Below the pieces are notes generated by a model. That model saw nothing but the letters and a program-made list of their open reading frames with translations, ran no database searches and had not been told where the DNA came from. 64,000 nt of DNA, from assembly GCA_910588825.1 (NCBI GenBank), contig CAJURF010000003.1:29828-93827 (forward strand), in the 5' to 3' direction. Both the position numbers and the translations under genes were made by a program. Below, in pieces: positions 25,590 through 34,779 of this stretch (its first letter is position 1; each line of letters opens with the position of its first letter). This DNA is from an uncultured Lachnospiraceae bacterium (GTDB taxonomy: Bacteria; Bacillota; Clostridia; Lachnospirales; Lachnospiraceae).

Positions 25590-27599
25590 TCAATTAAACA
25601 CCACAATAGGTGTCTCTGTATCAATAATCTCATACAGCTCTGCCGCCTTGCTCACAGGAAGGTTAATACAGCCATGGGAACCATTATACGTATAGACATC
25701 CCCCCCAAAGCTGGCCTGCCAGTTGGCGTCGTGGAATCCAACCCCGCCGTTAAAGGGCATCCAGTACTGCACCGGAGTCTCATACTCGTATTCTCCGTTT
25801 TCCTGTTTTTCCCCTCTCAAAATCTCATCCAATTTCTTATAATACAAATGACATACCCCTGTGGGCGTGGCCTTATCGGGAGTGGGTTTCCCGGACACAA
25901 TCTCAGATTCAAAGATTAACATTCCTTCTCTGTAATAATACATATGCTGGCTGGTCAAGTCCACTTCGATATAAGTTTTGCCGATATCATCAGGGCCCGC
26001 CTGCAGAGCAGTACTCACATAATTGGGTTCCCTGGACACAACCTGCCCGCTTCTGATTTCTTCCAGCAGCTGTACCGCCTCCGCATACTGGTCAATCTGC
26101 CATCCGTAATTTCCCCCAGCCACATTGATCGTACGGCCTGATGTGGTGGTAAACGGCCTGCTGGCGCCTAATGTATCATGGCGTGCTGCCAGATCTGCCA
26201 CATAAGCATACACATTTCCTTCCAGCACGGATTCGTCAATCTCTGTACCAGCTCCCTCTCCGGCAGTAATCCAATTGCGGATCACATCGCCGTTTAAAAC
26301 CTCCGTCTGATCCCCAAATGTATAGGTGATACTGGCCTTCGCGTAGCTGTTTAAATGCTCCAGTTCCTGTACCAGCTGTTCATTATCCTTCAGCACAGCT
26401 GCTGTCTGGTACACATCTTCTTTCTCCAGATCCACACTTGATAAACTTTCCTCCACGCATCTGCATAGGATTTCCAGTGTCTTCTCTGCGTCTACTGCAG
26501 TTCCCACCGTCTCTGGTACGATTACAAACTGATTTTCCTGGTATTCCAGGTGCGCATCCACTGGGGCTGTCTGTCTGTCCGGCTGCATAAAGTCTAATTG
26601 ATTCATCTGCTCCCGGACCTTCTCCCTGTTGTAAGAAATACTCTCCCCCACTGTATAACTCCGCTCGGAGAAGAAGGAATTCACCCAGTTCATGGGTTTT
26701 TGCTGAGCCATTACTTTCTCCACACCGTCATAGGGCTGATATTTATACTCAATGGACTCTGCTGTGATCACCTGAGGCTCCGCCTCTCTGGCATACACAG
26801 TCAGGGAATAATCTTCCACTCTTCTGCGGATTTTCTCCTCAGCCTCTTCCGCCGTCATACCGGAACAGTCAATGTGGTTGATATTTGTCCCTGGCAGAAA
26901 TTTATCCTGATAATAGTTTCCCACACCGGCATACACACCTACCGTGCCTGCCAGCAGAACACCGATTACAATAGCCGCCGCTGCCAGTCCCTTCCTGCTC
27001 TTTCTCTCCGGCGGAACTTCTATATTCAGGTACTCCGAACGGCGTTTCCGCTGTTTGGGTTTCTTCCCATTCTGCCCTCTGCCGTTGTCATCTGCTGTCC
27101 GCCTCCGGGGTTCTTCCGGCACTTTTTCTTTCTCCTGCCCCTTTTTAGCTTCTTCTTTTACTGGCTGCTCCTGTGCCTGCCTGCTGCTTTCGAGGGCTTT
27201 TTCAGGTTCCTGCTCCTGTGCCCTTTTTTCAGACTTTCCAGATGTTTCCTCCTGCTGCTCATGGTTAACATAAGTTTCGTCCAATCGTATGCCTTTTGCC
27301 CGGGCCACCTTAACAGTCCCTGCAGTCTTTGCTCTTGGCATTTTTTCCGCCAGACTGATATGATCAATGGGCTCATCTCCCAATGTATCAGATACAATCT
27401 TCTGCATGGCCCGCTCAATCTTACTTTCGAAACTTTCTCCTGATTTATTTTCACTTTTATCTTTTTCTGCCGCGGCTGCTGCCTGTAACTGAGCCAGGGC
27501 TTTCTTTACTTCCTGGGCCGGCAGCTCCACCGTTTCATGGATATTGGCACTGCTGTCCACAGTTTTTTCTTTTTTGGACGTTGCTTTCTTACCGCTCAT
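25590..27599 (-). CDS. L,D-transpeptidase with PG_binding_4 domain
   Basis: The 669-residue protein has a long charged cytoplasmic N-terminus (about 1-200, rich in E, K and Q), one membrane segment (about 205-230, AAAAIVIGVLLAGTVGVYAG), tandem extracellular VanW/PG_binding_4-type regions, and a C-terminal YkuD domain with the catalytic motif SHGCINLPVSKAAELYE. It should form 3-3 crosslinks in peptidoglycan or attach proteins to it. The 200-residue cytoplasmic tail is unusual compared with plain YkuD enzymes. AAGGAG lies 13 bases upstream of the ATG. Confidence 0.9.
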   Translation of the reverse strand: MSGKKATSKKEKTVDSSANIHETVELPAQEVKKALAQLQAAAAAEKDKSENKSGESFESKIERAMQKIVSDTLGDEPIDHISLAEKMPRAKTAGTVKVARAKGIRLDETYVNHEQQEETSGKSEKRAQEQEPEKALESSRQAQEQPVKEEAKKGQEKEKVPEEPRRRTADDNGRGQNGKKPKQRKRRSEYLNIEVPPERKSRKGLAAAAIVIGVLLAGTVGVYAGVGNYYQDKFLPGTNINHIDCSGMTAEEAEEKIRRRVEDYSLTVYAREAEPQVITAESIEYKYQPYDGVEKVMAQQKPMNWVNSFFSERSYTVGESISYNREKVREQMNQLDFMQPDRQTAPVDAHLEYQENQFVIVPETVGTAVDAEKTLEILCRCVEESLSSVDLEKEDVYQTAAVLKDNEQLVQELEHLNSYAKASITYTFGDQTEVLNGDVIRNWITAGEGAGTEIDESVLEGNVYAYVADLAARHDTLGASRPFTTTSGRTINVAGGNYGWQIDQYAEAVQLLEEIRSGQVVSREPNYVSTALQAGPDDIGKTYIEVDLTSQHMYYYREGMLIFESEIVSGKPTPDKATPTGVCHLYYKKLDEILRGEKQENGEYEYETPVQYWMPFNGGVGFHDANWQASFGGDVYTYNGSHGCINLPVSKAAELYEIIDTETPIVVFN

Positions 27600-27640
27600 G
27601 AATTTTGAACTTCTCCTTAACCATTCACATACACCGAAAC

Positions 27641-27664
27641 AACCACCAGCTTATACTGGTGGTT
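27641..27664. other. Leader hairpin upstream of the L,D-transpeptidase
   Basis: AACCACCAG and CTGGTGGTT form a perfect nine-base stem with a six-base loop in the 5' region of the gene at 27599. A TATAAT on the minus strand lies at 27693-27698, so the hairpin is probably transcribed. The rest of 27600-27807 shows nothing clear. Confidence 0.5.
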
Positions 27665-27807
27665 TGAACTCATAAGTTTCTGTAGTGGATTTATTATAAC
27701 ACACTTCTCAGCAAATGTACCCCTTATTTAACCCCATCGGCAAAATTTAAAACAAATGTCACACTTTATGGAAATTCCTTAACGTTATCTTCACAAGGAC
27801 CATGTTT

Positions 27808-28362
27808 TTACGAGTCTGATTCTTCTTCACTCTCCTTCTCCCGCATATCCTCCAGACTATAGTTCAGAGCCTCTGCACTGGAGGCGGCCACAGTGTAAAC
27901 CACCTGTTCCTCTCCCTCCACCTGCAGATAGTATTCCTCACCTGTGAGATTCCCGATTTTTACTGTAGTCTTTGTTCCATCCTCCTCATTTAATGTGACT
28001 ATATATGCCGGCTTCTTCAGGCCGTAATCTTCCAGGGCATCAATATCCTCCAGTTTCCTGGATGCTGTAAGACTGGAAAAGGTATTGGCTATCCGGTCAG
28101 GATATGTCTGGTCCAGATCGGCCTTTTTGTCTTCTGTACATATCCATTTATCCTTTTTCTTTTTAAAGTGCAGTTTTTCCTGTTCCAGTGTCTGGTAGGA
28201 AAAAGACTGGATTTCTCCCAGATCTGTCACTTTTATCACACTTTTCTCCTGAGCGGCCTGTTCTTCCTTTGCGGCTTTCTTATTTTGAAATACAAGGATT
28301 CCATACCCTGCTGCCAGCACTGCCAGAAGAACAGACAAAATTACTATCTGTCTTTTCTTCAT
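27808..28362 (-). CDS. DUF4340 protein of a Gld-like ABC unit
   Basis: The 184-residue protein has one N-terminal membrane segment (IVILSVLLAVLAAGYGILVF) and an extracellular DUF4340-type domain with the repeated pattern WICTEDKKADLDQTYPDRI and YLQVEGEEQVVYTV. DUF4340 proteins accompany GldA/F/G-like ABC systems in many bacteria; the exported substrate is unknown. It is the last gene of the four-gene run starting at 31729, nine bases after the gldG-like gene. Confidence 0.82.
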   Translation of the reverse strand: MKKRQIVILSVLLAVLAAGYGILVFQNKKAAKEEQAAQEKSVIKVTDLGEIQSFSYQTLEQEKLHFKKKKDKWICTEDKKADLDQTYPDRIANTFSSLTASRKLEDIDALEDYGLKKPAYIVTLNEEDGTKTTVKIGNLTGEEYYLQVEGEEQVVYTVAASSAEALNYSLEDMREKESEEESDS

Positions 28363-28371
28363 ATCTGCCGC

Positions 28372-29850
28372 CTATGCCTTTCTCCGCCGCATCCAGGTTA
28401 CGAAGCCCACACCCAGAACCACTAATGGAATTCCAAAAATCACCAGCAGGCTGAACAGCCCCGGATACTGTACGGTATTGTAAGCAACTTCCAGACTCTT
28501 TGGCTCAATGGATACAGCAGTATCTTCTCCAAAATTGGCTCCCACCGCATTCATAAACAGTGTAAGGTTCTCCAGCGTGGTGAAGGTATCTGTCACATTG
28601 GCATCAATCATGGTGTTGGTACCCATCACCGTAAGCCTGCTCTTTTGTTCTTCTGCATCCTGGCCGGAATCGTCTGTTTCTTTTTCTTTGTCGTCTTCTT
28701 CTGTCTGATTGCCGGAAACATTATTGGAAGATATGCTCTCCTCTGCCACCGCACCCAGCACATAAGTTCCCTGCTGCTCATCCTGTTCGTCTACCACCAG
28801 AACTCCAGAAGAAGAAGTACTCATGAAAGGTGTTGTGGTAATGGTATCTCTCTTTGGATCTGTCTGATTGAATCCCTGAGAATTAATCAACAGCACCATC
28901 TCTGAGGACATTCCGCCGGACAGCTCCTCACCCAGAGACAGAGCCGGGAAGATGTAAAAAGGATTCTGCTGATAGCTCCGCTCCATATCCGCAATATAGC
29001 CGGAGGCTTTTTCCAGACCGTATTCCTGGAAAACAGCATTCAGATTAGGGGTATCTTCCCCGGCTTCTGCCGGCAGAAGAACCATGACTCTGCCCCCCTG
29101 GTGGAGATAATCCAAGATTCCCTGCTGTTCATCTTCCGTCACATCTGACACCGCGCCATTAATGAGAAACAGCTCACAATCATCCGGAATCTGCGGGTTC
29201 ATCAGCAGATTCCACTCTGCCATAGTATAATTGGCCTTTTCCATCAAATCCTGCACAGAGGATGAAAATTCTGTCTCTCCGTGGCCTGTGGAATAATACA
29301 CCTGTTTGCTCCTACTGCTGGTAACATAATTCACCGCAGCTGTCAGCTGTCCTTCCCCGTCAAAGGCCGTCTCCTGCATGGAACCTGTTGTGTAATAGGA
29401 CATCTGGTCATAGGTGATAATATCCCCGAATGAAACCACCCGCTGCCTGTCAGTGTCTTTGCAGGCCACAACCAAAGTATCCGCCTGGGTCTCATACTCA
29501 GTCAGAGCCGAGGGATGCAGAACAGGGTCGATCCACTCCAGAGAAATGTCTGAAGAAAGCCCTGCATACCTCTCCACAAAATTACGGATTCTCTGGTCCA
29601 CCTTATCTTTTTCCGCCAGGACAGTGATGGACACAGGATGTTCCAGTTCTCTGATCAGTTCCCGGCTGGTTTCCGAAATTTCATAAATTTTCGTGTCACT
29701 TAAATCAATATTGCGTATTGTCTCCGGAAGCTGTCCCACAATCAGATTGGCCACAATCACAATGGCTGTTACCAGCGCAATGGCTCCCAGACTGTACGCC
29801 CCGTATCTGGAAGTCATACTGTGGAATATATCTTTTAATTTTACTTTCAT
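28372..29850 (-). CDS. GldG-like ABC-transporter accessory protein
   Basis: The 492-residue protein has an N-terminal membrane segment (YSLGAIALVTAIVIVANLIVG region), an extracellular ABC_transp_aux domain, a low-complexity acidic linker (about 395-425), and a C-terminal membrane segment FSLLVIFGIPLVVLGVGFVTW. It fits the auxiliary subunit of Gld-like ABC transporters. The extracellular domain holds ITVLAEKDKVDQRIRNFVER and YYSTGHGETEF. It sits between permease and DUF4340 genes in one operon. Confidence 0.85.
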   Translation of the reverse strand: MKVKLKDIFHSMTSRYGAYSLGAIALVTAIVIVANLIVGQLPETIRNIDLSDTKIYEISETSRELIRELEHPVSITVLAEKDKVDQRIRNFVERYAGLSSDISLEWIDPVLHPSALTEYETQADTLVVACKDTDRQRVVSFGDIITYDQMSYYTTGSMQETAFDGEGQLTAAVNYVTSSRSKQVYYSTGHGETEFSSSVQDLMEKANYTMAEWNLLMNPQIPDDCELFLINGAVSDVTEDEQQGILDYLHQGGRVMVLLPAEAGEDTPNLNAVFQEYGLEKASGYIADMERSYQQNPFYIFPALSLGEELSGGMSSEMVLLINSQGFNQTDPKRDTITTTPFMSTSSSGVLVVDEQDEQQGTYVLGAVAEESISSNNVSGNQTEEDDKEKETDDSGQDAEEQKSRLTVMGTNTMIDANVTDTFTTLENLTLFMNAVGANFGEDTAVSIEPKSLEVAYNTVQYPGLFSLLVIFGIPLVVLGVGFVTWMRRRKA

Positions 29851-29865
29851 GTCTGCCTGCTCCTC

Positions 29866-30732
29866 CTAACTCCACCGTCTTCTCTGAATAATCTGTATGG
29901 TCAAAAACACAAACAGCGCAATGGCAGATATCCCCAGAAACAGACTGCCAAAATCCAGAAGATGATTATTCAGCACACTGTTAAATCCATTGGAAAGTGA
30001 CAGCTTTCCCATCACGTCTGACAACAGGCCTTCCAGCCAGGACGGACGCAGAAAGTAAACAGCCGCCCCTGCTGCTGCCCCAAGAACCTCCAGAACAGCT
30101 CCCAGAATCCAATTTTTCGTCATCTGATACACCGCAAATGCCAGAAGAGTCCAGAGCAGCAGCACACCTGCCAGATTGCCGCCTGCAGAGGAAGGCAGGA
30201 AATCCATCAGCCCGTTCCACAGATACAGCACCAGCAGAACTCCAAACGTGCTAATCGCCGCTATGATCTGGCTCTCTGTGAGAGACGACAGAAACATTCC
30301 CACAGCAATATAGACACATCCCAGCAGGAAATAAGCCAGAATCGCGCAGTAATCCACTTTAAAATATGCATTCCCCGAAGCTTTAATCACCAGAGGGAAT
30401 AAGCAGAAAATCAAATTGGGAACGGCGAAAATACTCACCATAGCCAGGTATTTCCCCCACACAATCTGCCCTAATGTGACCGGAGCCGTGAGCAGAAGCT
30501 GGTCAGTCTTGCTGCGCCTCTCCTCCGAAAAACTCTTCATAGTCAAAACAGGAATGGCAATCAATAAGATGAACAATCCCCCTGAGAGAGCATAAGAAAA
30601 ATACGGATAGCCCATGTTCAGATTGTACACCATAAAATAGATCCCAACAAAAGCCGTTAAAAAGGCAATAAACACATAGCCGATCATGGAATAGAAATAC
30701 GACCTAAGCTCTCTTTTATAAATCCCCGTCAT
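29866..30732 (-). CDS. ABC-2 type permease (GldF-like)
   Basis: This 288-residue protein has six membrane segments in the ABC-2 layout, starting MTGIYKRELRSYFYSMIGYV and including the cytoplasmic KSFSEERRSKTDQLLLTAPV characteristic of GldF/NosY-type permeases. It pairs with the ATPase encoded upstream, whose gene it overlaps by 17 bases. The transported substrate is not known. Confidence 0.88.
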   Translation of the reverse strand: MTGIYKRELRSYFYSMIGYVFIAFLTAFVGIYFMVYNLNMGYPYFSYALSGGLFILLIAIPVLTMKSFSEERRSKTDQLLLTAPVTLGQIVWGKYLAMVSIFAVPNLIFCLFPLVIKASGNAYFKVDYCAILAYFLLGCVYIAVGMFLSSLTESQIIAAISTFGVLLVLYLWNGLMDFLPSSAGGNLAGVLLLWTLLAFAVYQMTKNWILGAVLEVLGAAAGAAVYFLRPSWLEGLLSDVMGKLSLSNGFNSVLNNHLLDFGSLFLGISAIALFVFLTIQIIQRRRWS

Positions 30733-31729
30733 GGTCTGTGTCCTCCTTATTCTCCGAAATTTCCCCTGAAGAGGCTGTTACCTCCTGCACATCCCCGCCA
30801 TTGTCCTGAGTCAATTCAAGGAATACATCCTCCAGCGTTGCCTTTGACATCTGCATGCGCAAAATGGGACAATGGCTTTCGGCAAATGCGTAAAACACCT
30901 GCTCACGGATGTCACGATGGCCTGCTGTCTGAATGTGCACGCCGGTCATTTTGTCTTTCTGTTCTTCGTATTTTACTTCTTCCACATAGGGGATCTGGCT
31001 TAATATATCCTCTGCCTGGCGGCGGGAGCCTTTCACTTCCAGCTCCAGTGTCTCCTCCCCTTTCATCAGACGTTCCAGGTGGTCCGGAGTATCGCTGGCA
31101 ACCAGCTTCCCCCTTGATATGATCATAATATAATCACAGACCTCCCGCACCTCTGCCAGAATATGGGAACTCAGGATTACCGTATGGTCTTTCGCCAATT
31201 CCCGGATCAACTGGCGGATTTCTATAATCTGCATGGGGTCCAGGCCCACCGTGGGCTCATCCAGTATAATAATCTCGGGAAATCCTAAAACTGCCTGTGC
31301 CAGCCCCACCCGCTGTTTGTACCCTTTCGATAGATTGCGGATGAGACGGTTCTGCACATCTGTAAGTTTTACCAGCTCCATCACCTGGTCCACCTGGGAG
31401 CCAATCTCCGCCCGCTTCACTTTTTTCAGCTCTGCGGCGAATGCCAGGTATTCTTTCACTGTCATATCTGTGTAGAGAGGCGGGATCTCCGGCAGATAGC
31501 CGATGTATTTCTTGGCTTCTTCCGGTTCTTTCAGCATATTTCGGCCGTTGACAATCACTTCCCCCTCTGTCGCGCCCAGATATCCGGTCATAATGTTCAT
31601 GGTCGTGGATTTCCCTGCCCCGTTGGGACCCAGAAAACCGTAGATTTTCCCTTTTTCCACCACAAAACTCAGGTGATCCACAGCCAGATGGCTGCCGTAT
31701 TTTTTCACCAGATTTCTGACTTCAATCAA
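30716..31729 (-). CDS. ABC transporter ATP-binding protein (GldA-like)
   Basis: The 337-residue ATPase has Walker A GPNGAGKST, signature NLSKGYKQRVGLAQAVLG and Walker B IIILDEPTVGLDPMQ, plus a C-terminal DUF4162-like extension. It powers the ABC-2 permease downstream. The likely start is TTG at 31729: the double ribosome site AGGAGGTATGGAGGA lies immediately before it, and would fall inside the coding region if the upstream ATG at 31768 were used. A C-terminal acidic tail (DNGGDVQEVTASSGEISENK) is visible. Confidence 0.9.
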   Translation of the reverse strand: MIEVRNLVKKYGSHLAVDHLSFVVEKGKIYGFLGPNGAGKSTTMNIMTGYLGATEGEVIVNGRNMLKEPEEAKKYIGYLPEIPPLYTDMTVKEYLAFAAELKKVKRAEIGSQVDQVMELVKLTDVQNRLIRNLSKGYKQRVGLAQAVLGFPEIIILDEPTVGLDPMQIIEIRQLIRELAKDHTVILSSHILAEVREVCDYIMIISRGKLVASDTPDHLERLMKGEETLELEVKGSRRQAEDILSQIPYVEEVKYEEQKDKMTGVHIQTAGHRDIREQVFYAFAESHCPILRMQMSKATLEDVFLELTQDNGGDVQEVTASSGEISENKEDTDHDGDL

Positions 31730-31812
31730 TCCTCCATACCTCCTAATATAATATGCAGATTTTATCATATTAGAAAAATGTGTTTATTCTGTGATTCTTC
31801 TGTGTGAAAACA

Positions 31813-31862
31813 GAGAAAAGGTGCAGAGCCCTTATGTTTTCCACAGGACTGTGCACCTTCTC
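31813..31862 (-). terminator. Probable terminator after the small ORF at 31874
   Basis: AAGGTGCA pairs with TGTGCACCTT around a 24-base loop, and on the minus strand it is followed by TTTTCTCTGTTTT. It would separate the CmpB operon from the Gld-like operon. Confidence 0.4.
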
Positions 31863-31873
31863 CTTACGAACGG

Positions 31874-32065
31874 TCAGCCTTTTTCAGTTTCTCTGCAGGC
31901 CAACGGAGGCTGCTGGTATAATTTCCGCTCAATCTGTCTGCGTTTGCGCCGCAGAAGTTTAAGAGTTTCCTCTGCATTTTCACTTTCTGCCACAACCTCA
32001 ATATCTTCCAGAAGCGATAACTGGTCGAACAAAATACCGTTGTATTCTTTTTCATTTATTGGCAT
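31874..32065 (-). CDS. Small helical protein of unknown function
   Basis: A 63-residue, charged, mostly helical protein (MPINEKEYNGILFDQLSLLE at the start, then KLLRRKRRQIERKL). GGAGG lies six bases before the ATG, and the start overlaps the end of the CmpB-type gene by ten bases, which supports translation. No family is known to me. Confidence 0.6.
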   Translation of the reverse strand: MPINEKEYNGILFDQLSLLEDIEVVAESENAEETLKLLRRKRRQIERKLYQQPPLACRETEKG

Positions 32066-33054
32066 GTTCCACCTCCTCTGCCGTTTTTACGTTTTATACG
32101 GGAGACAATGCCGCTTTTCCCACGGATCTCCTCCAGAGCTTCTCTGTATATTTTTGACACCGCCCCTGGATTTCTGTGCAGCATGCGCAGAGAGCGCACA
32201 TACCGTCTGCTTTTTACCATGCCCGCCTTCTCCTGCTGCACCTTCAGAATTTCCTGGAATCCGCCCATTTCTTCACTCAATCTGGCAATCTCTTCTTTGA
32301 GCCCCTGAGCTGTCTCTGCGGATTTCTTTTTTGCCCGTTCCAGATAAACATTGATTGTCTCAGACAATTCCGGAGCCCATTTTTCTACCGATAAATATTC
32401 ATCGGCCTTTTTCCACAGTTCTCCAGCCTTTTTCCTGCCTTCCTGCACATCTGCATCAATGACAGCAATGATTACATCCATACGTTTCTGAATTCGTCTC
32501 AGCTCCTGGCTGCTCTCCGTAAGTTTTTCAATCATTTCCCGCAAATCCATGGCTTCATTGAAGGACTGGGTGGCATCTGCGGCAAACATAACCGTGATAA
32601 AAAAGGCCAGAATCTCCGCCGTTCCCAGTTCCATTCCCAGCACCAGCCGCTCCACAGGCATATGAATCACATGAATCAGCAGCACCGAGAAAGCCCCCCA
32701 GGCCAGAGACGATATCAGACAGATGTAGCCGTGGAGATTCATGGGCTTTTCTGAATAATCCCAATAACGGACTTTAAAGAGTTTTTCCATTGCCGCCCCG
32801 GTCACATACTCCAGCACCGTTGCCGCTGCCATCCCCAGAAAATATACCAGCACCAGGTGCTCCCGCACAGGAATCACCACCAGCAATACGGTTACCGCGC
32901 CGAATCCGTAGATGGGAATCAGCGGCCCGTGGAGGAATCCTCGGTTTACCCATTTTCGTTTTTTCACTGACACATAACAGGATTCCCATATCCAGCCAAA
33001 AAAGCAGTAGATAAAAAAGAAGAGAAGCCACTGTGCCAAATAATAATCGTACAT
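32056..33054 (-). CDS. CmpB-type putative ABC transporter permease
   Basis: The 332-residue protein has the ABC_trans_CmpB pattern: FFIYCFFGWIWESCYVSVKK, RGFLHGPLIPIYGFGA and a following LEYVTGAAMEKLF with RYWDYSEKPMNLHGYICL. About five membrane segments are followed by a cytoplasmic coiled-coil of roughly 130 residues. Despite the family name, no ABC ATPase accompanies it and its real function is unknown. It follows rpiB by a few bases. Confidence 0.82.
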   Translation of the reverse strand: MYDYYLAQWLLFFFIYCFFGWIWESCYVSVKKRKWVNRGFLHGPLIPIYGFGAVTVLLVVIPVREHLVLVYFLGMAAATVLEYVTGAAMEKLFKVRYWDYSEKPMNLHGYICLISSLAWGAFSVLLIHVIHMPVERLVLGMELGTAEILAFFITVMFAADATQSFNEAMDLREMIEKLTESSQELRRIQKRMDVIIAVIDADVQEGRKKAGELWKKADEYLSVEKWAPELSETINVYLERAKKKSAETAQGLKEEIARLSEEMGGFQEILKVQQEKAGMVKSRRYVRSLRMLHRNPGAVSKIYREALEEIRGKSGIVSRIKRKNGRGGGTCQ

Positions 33055-33056
33055 TC

Positions 33057-33497
33057 TTATCTATTTTCTACATCCATAATCAAGTCTACCCTGCGCTGAT
33101 GTCTTCCACCTTCAAATTCTGTGTTCAGCCAGGTTTCCACAATCATTTTTGCCAGTTCCATGCCCACAATACGCGCCCCAAATGCAAGTACATTGGCGTC
33201 GTTGTGGAGTCTGGACAGACGGGCGGTGGCAGGTTCGCTGCAGACTACAGCCCGGATGCCGTGCACCTTATTTGCCGCCAGAGAAATGCCCACACCGGTG
33301 CCGCAGATTAAGATTCCCTTATCCACTTCCCCGGCCGCCACGGCGCGGGCCACTTTTTCTCCGTACACCGGGTAGTCACAGCTGGCTTTTTCATCTGTGC
33401 CGTAATTCACAGCCTGATGGCCCATGGACTCCAAAAATTCTATGATTTCATGCTTCATCTCCACGCCTGCGTGGTCATTTCCAATTCCGATTTTCAT
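33057..33497 (-). CDS. rpiB: Ribose-5-phosphate isomerase B
   Basis: RpiB converts ribose 5-phosphate and ribulose 5-phosphate. The 146-residue protein has the RpiB/LacAB fold with MKIGIGNDHAGVEMK, GTDEKASCDYPVY, the catalytic cysteine in ILICGTGVGISLAANK, and H and R residues of the RLSRLHNDANVL segment. GAGGAGG precedes the ATG by four bases. It is encoded 12 bases after ahcY in the same direction; an association with SAH-derived ribose salvage is possible but unproven. Confidence 0.93.
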   Translation of the reverse strand: MKIGIGNDHAGVEMKHEIIEFLESMGHQAVNYGTDEKASCDYPVYGEKVARAVAAGEVDKGILICGTGVGISLAANKVHGIRAVVCSEPATARLSRLHNDANVLAFGARIVGMELAKMIVETWLNTEFEGGRHQRRVDLIMDVENR

Positions 33498-33508
33498 AAT
33501 GTCCTCCT

Positions 33509-34753
33509 CTAAATTGAACTATTCAAATATGCTTCCTGTTCCGGTGTCAGTATATCGATGGATTTGCCAAGGAAATCCAGTTTGCGCATGGCCACATCCC
33601 GGTCCACTTCCTCCGGCACATCAATGAGCCTCTGGTTCAGCTGTCCCTGATGTTCCACCAGGTATTTTGCAGACAGTGCCTGGATAGCAAAACTCATATC
33701 CATTATTTCCGCCGGGTGTCCGTCTCCCGCAGCCAGGTTTACCAGCCTTCCCTCTGCTAATACGCACAGCCAGCGTCCGTTCCCCATCTGGTAGCCCATG
33801 ATGTTATTGCGCATCTCACGCTTGTCCACTGCAATCTCCCGCAGTCTGGCCATATCGATCTCACAGTCAAAGTGTCCTGCATTACACAGAATGGCCCCGT
33901 CTTTCATCTGGGCAAAGTCTTCTTCATCGATTACCTTTTCGCATCCGGTGACAGTGATAAAGAAATCTCCCACTTTCGCGGCCTCTTTCATGGGCATCAC
34001 GTCGAATCCGTCCATAACCGCCTCAATGGCTTTCACCGGGTCAATCTCTGTCACAATAACTCTGGCGCCCAGACCCTTGGCACGCATGGCTGTTCCTTTG
34101 CCGCACCAGCCATACCCGGCTACCACCACAATCTTCCCTGCCACAATCAGATTGGTGGTGCGGTTGATTCCGTCCCAGACTGACTGTCCGGTGCCATACC
34201 GGTTATCAAACAAATGTTTGCAGTCTGCATTGTTGACCATTACCATGGGGAACTGAAGCTGTCCTGCCGCATCCATGGCTTTCAGCCGGATAATTCCCGT
34301 GGTAGTCTCCTCGCAGCCTCCGATTACCTGGGGAATCAGCTCTGTAAATTCTGTATGCATCATATGAACCAGGTCCCCGCCGTCATCAATGATAATGTTG
34401 GGGCCAGGCTTTAACACACTGCGGATATGGGCATTGTATTCCTCCGGGGTGCTGTCATACCAGGCATGGACCTGAAGCCCTGCCTTTACCAGCGCAGCCG
34501 CCACATCATCCTGTGTGGAGAGGGGATTGCTTCCGGTAATATACATCTGCGCGCCTCCCGCTGCCAGAACTTTACAAAGGTAAGCAGTCTTTGCTTCCAG
34601 ATGTACTGACAGGGCAATCTTCTTCCCTGCAAAGGGTTTTGTCTGTGCAAATTCTTCCTCTAATGTCCGCAGAAGGTCGCAGTTTCTTTTCACCCACTGA
34701 ATCTTCCGCTCTCCGGACTCTGCCAGCTGAATATCTCTGATTTCACTTTCCAT
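33509..34753 (-). CDS. ahcY: Adenosylhomocysteinase
   Basis: AhcY splits S-adenosylhomocysteine into adenosine and homocysteine. The 414-residue protein has the NAD-binding motif VAGYGWCGKGTAMRAKGLGA, the substrate-binding region around VNNADCKHLFDNRYGTGQS and ILCNAGHFDCEIDM. The start at 34753 follows AGGAG; the frame upstream lacks a ribosome site. MtaD, an SAH/MTA deaminase, is encoded two genes upstream, so two different routes for removing SAH are present. Confidence 0.94.
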   Translation of the reverse strand: MESEIRDIQLAESGERKIQWVKRNCDLLRTLEEEFAQTKPFAGKKIALSVHLEAKTAYLCKVLAAGGAQMYITGSNPLSTQDDVAAALVKAGLQVHAWYDSTPEEYNAHIRSVLKPGPNIIIDDGGDLVHMMHTEFTELIPQVIGGCEETTTGIIRLKAMDAAGQLQFPMVMVNNADCKHLFDNRYGTGQSVWDGINRTTNLIVAGKIVVVAGYGWCGKGTAMRAKGLGARVIVTEIDPVKAIEAVMDGFDVMPMKEAAKVGDFFITVTGCEKVIDEEDFAQMKDGAILCNAGHFDCEIDMARLREIAVDKREMRNNIMGYQMGNGRWLCVLAEGRLVNLAAGDGHPAEIMDMSFAIQALSAKYLVEHQGQLNQRLIDVPEEVDRDVAMRKLDFLGKSIDILTPEQEAYLNSSI

Positions 34754-34779
34754 AACATTCTCCTTTTTTATTTCATGTA

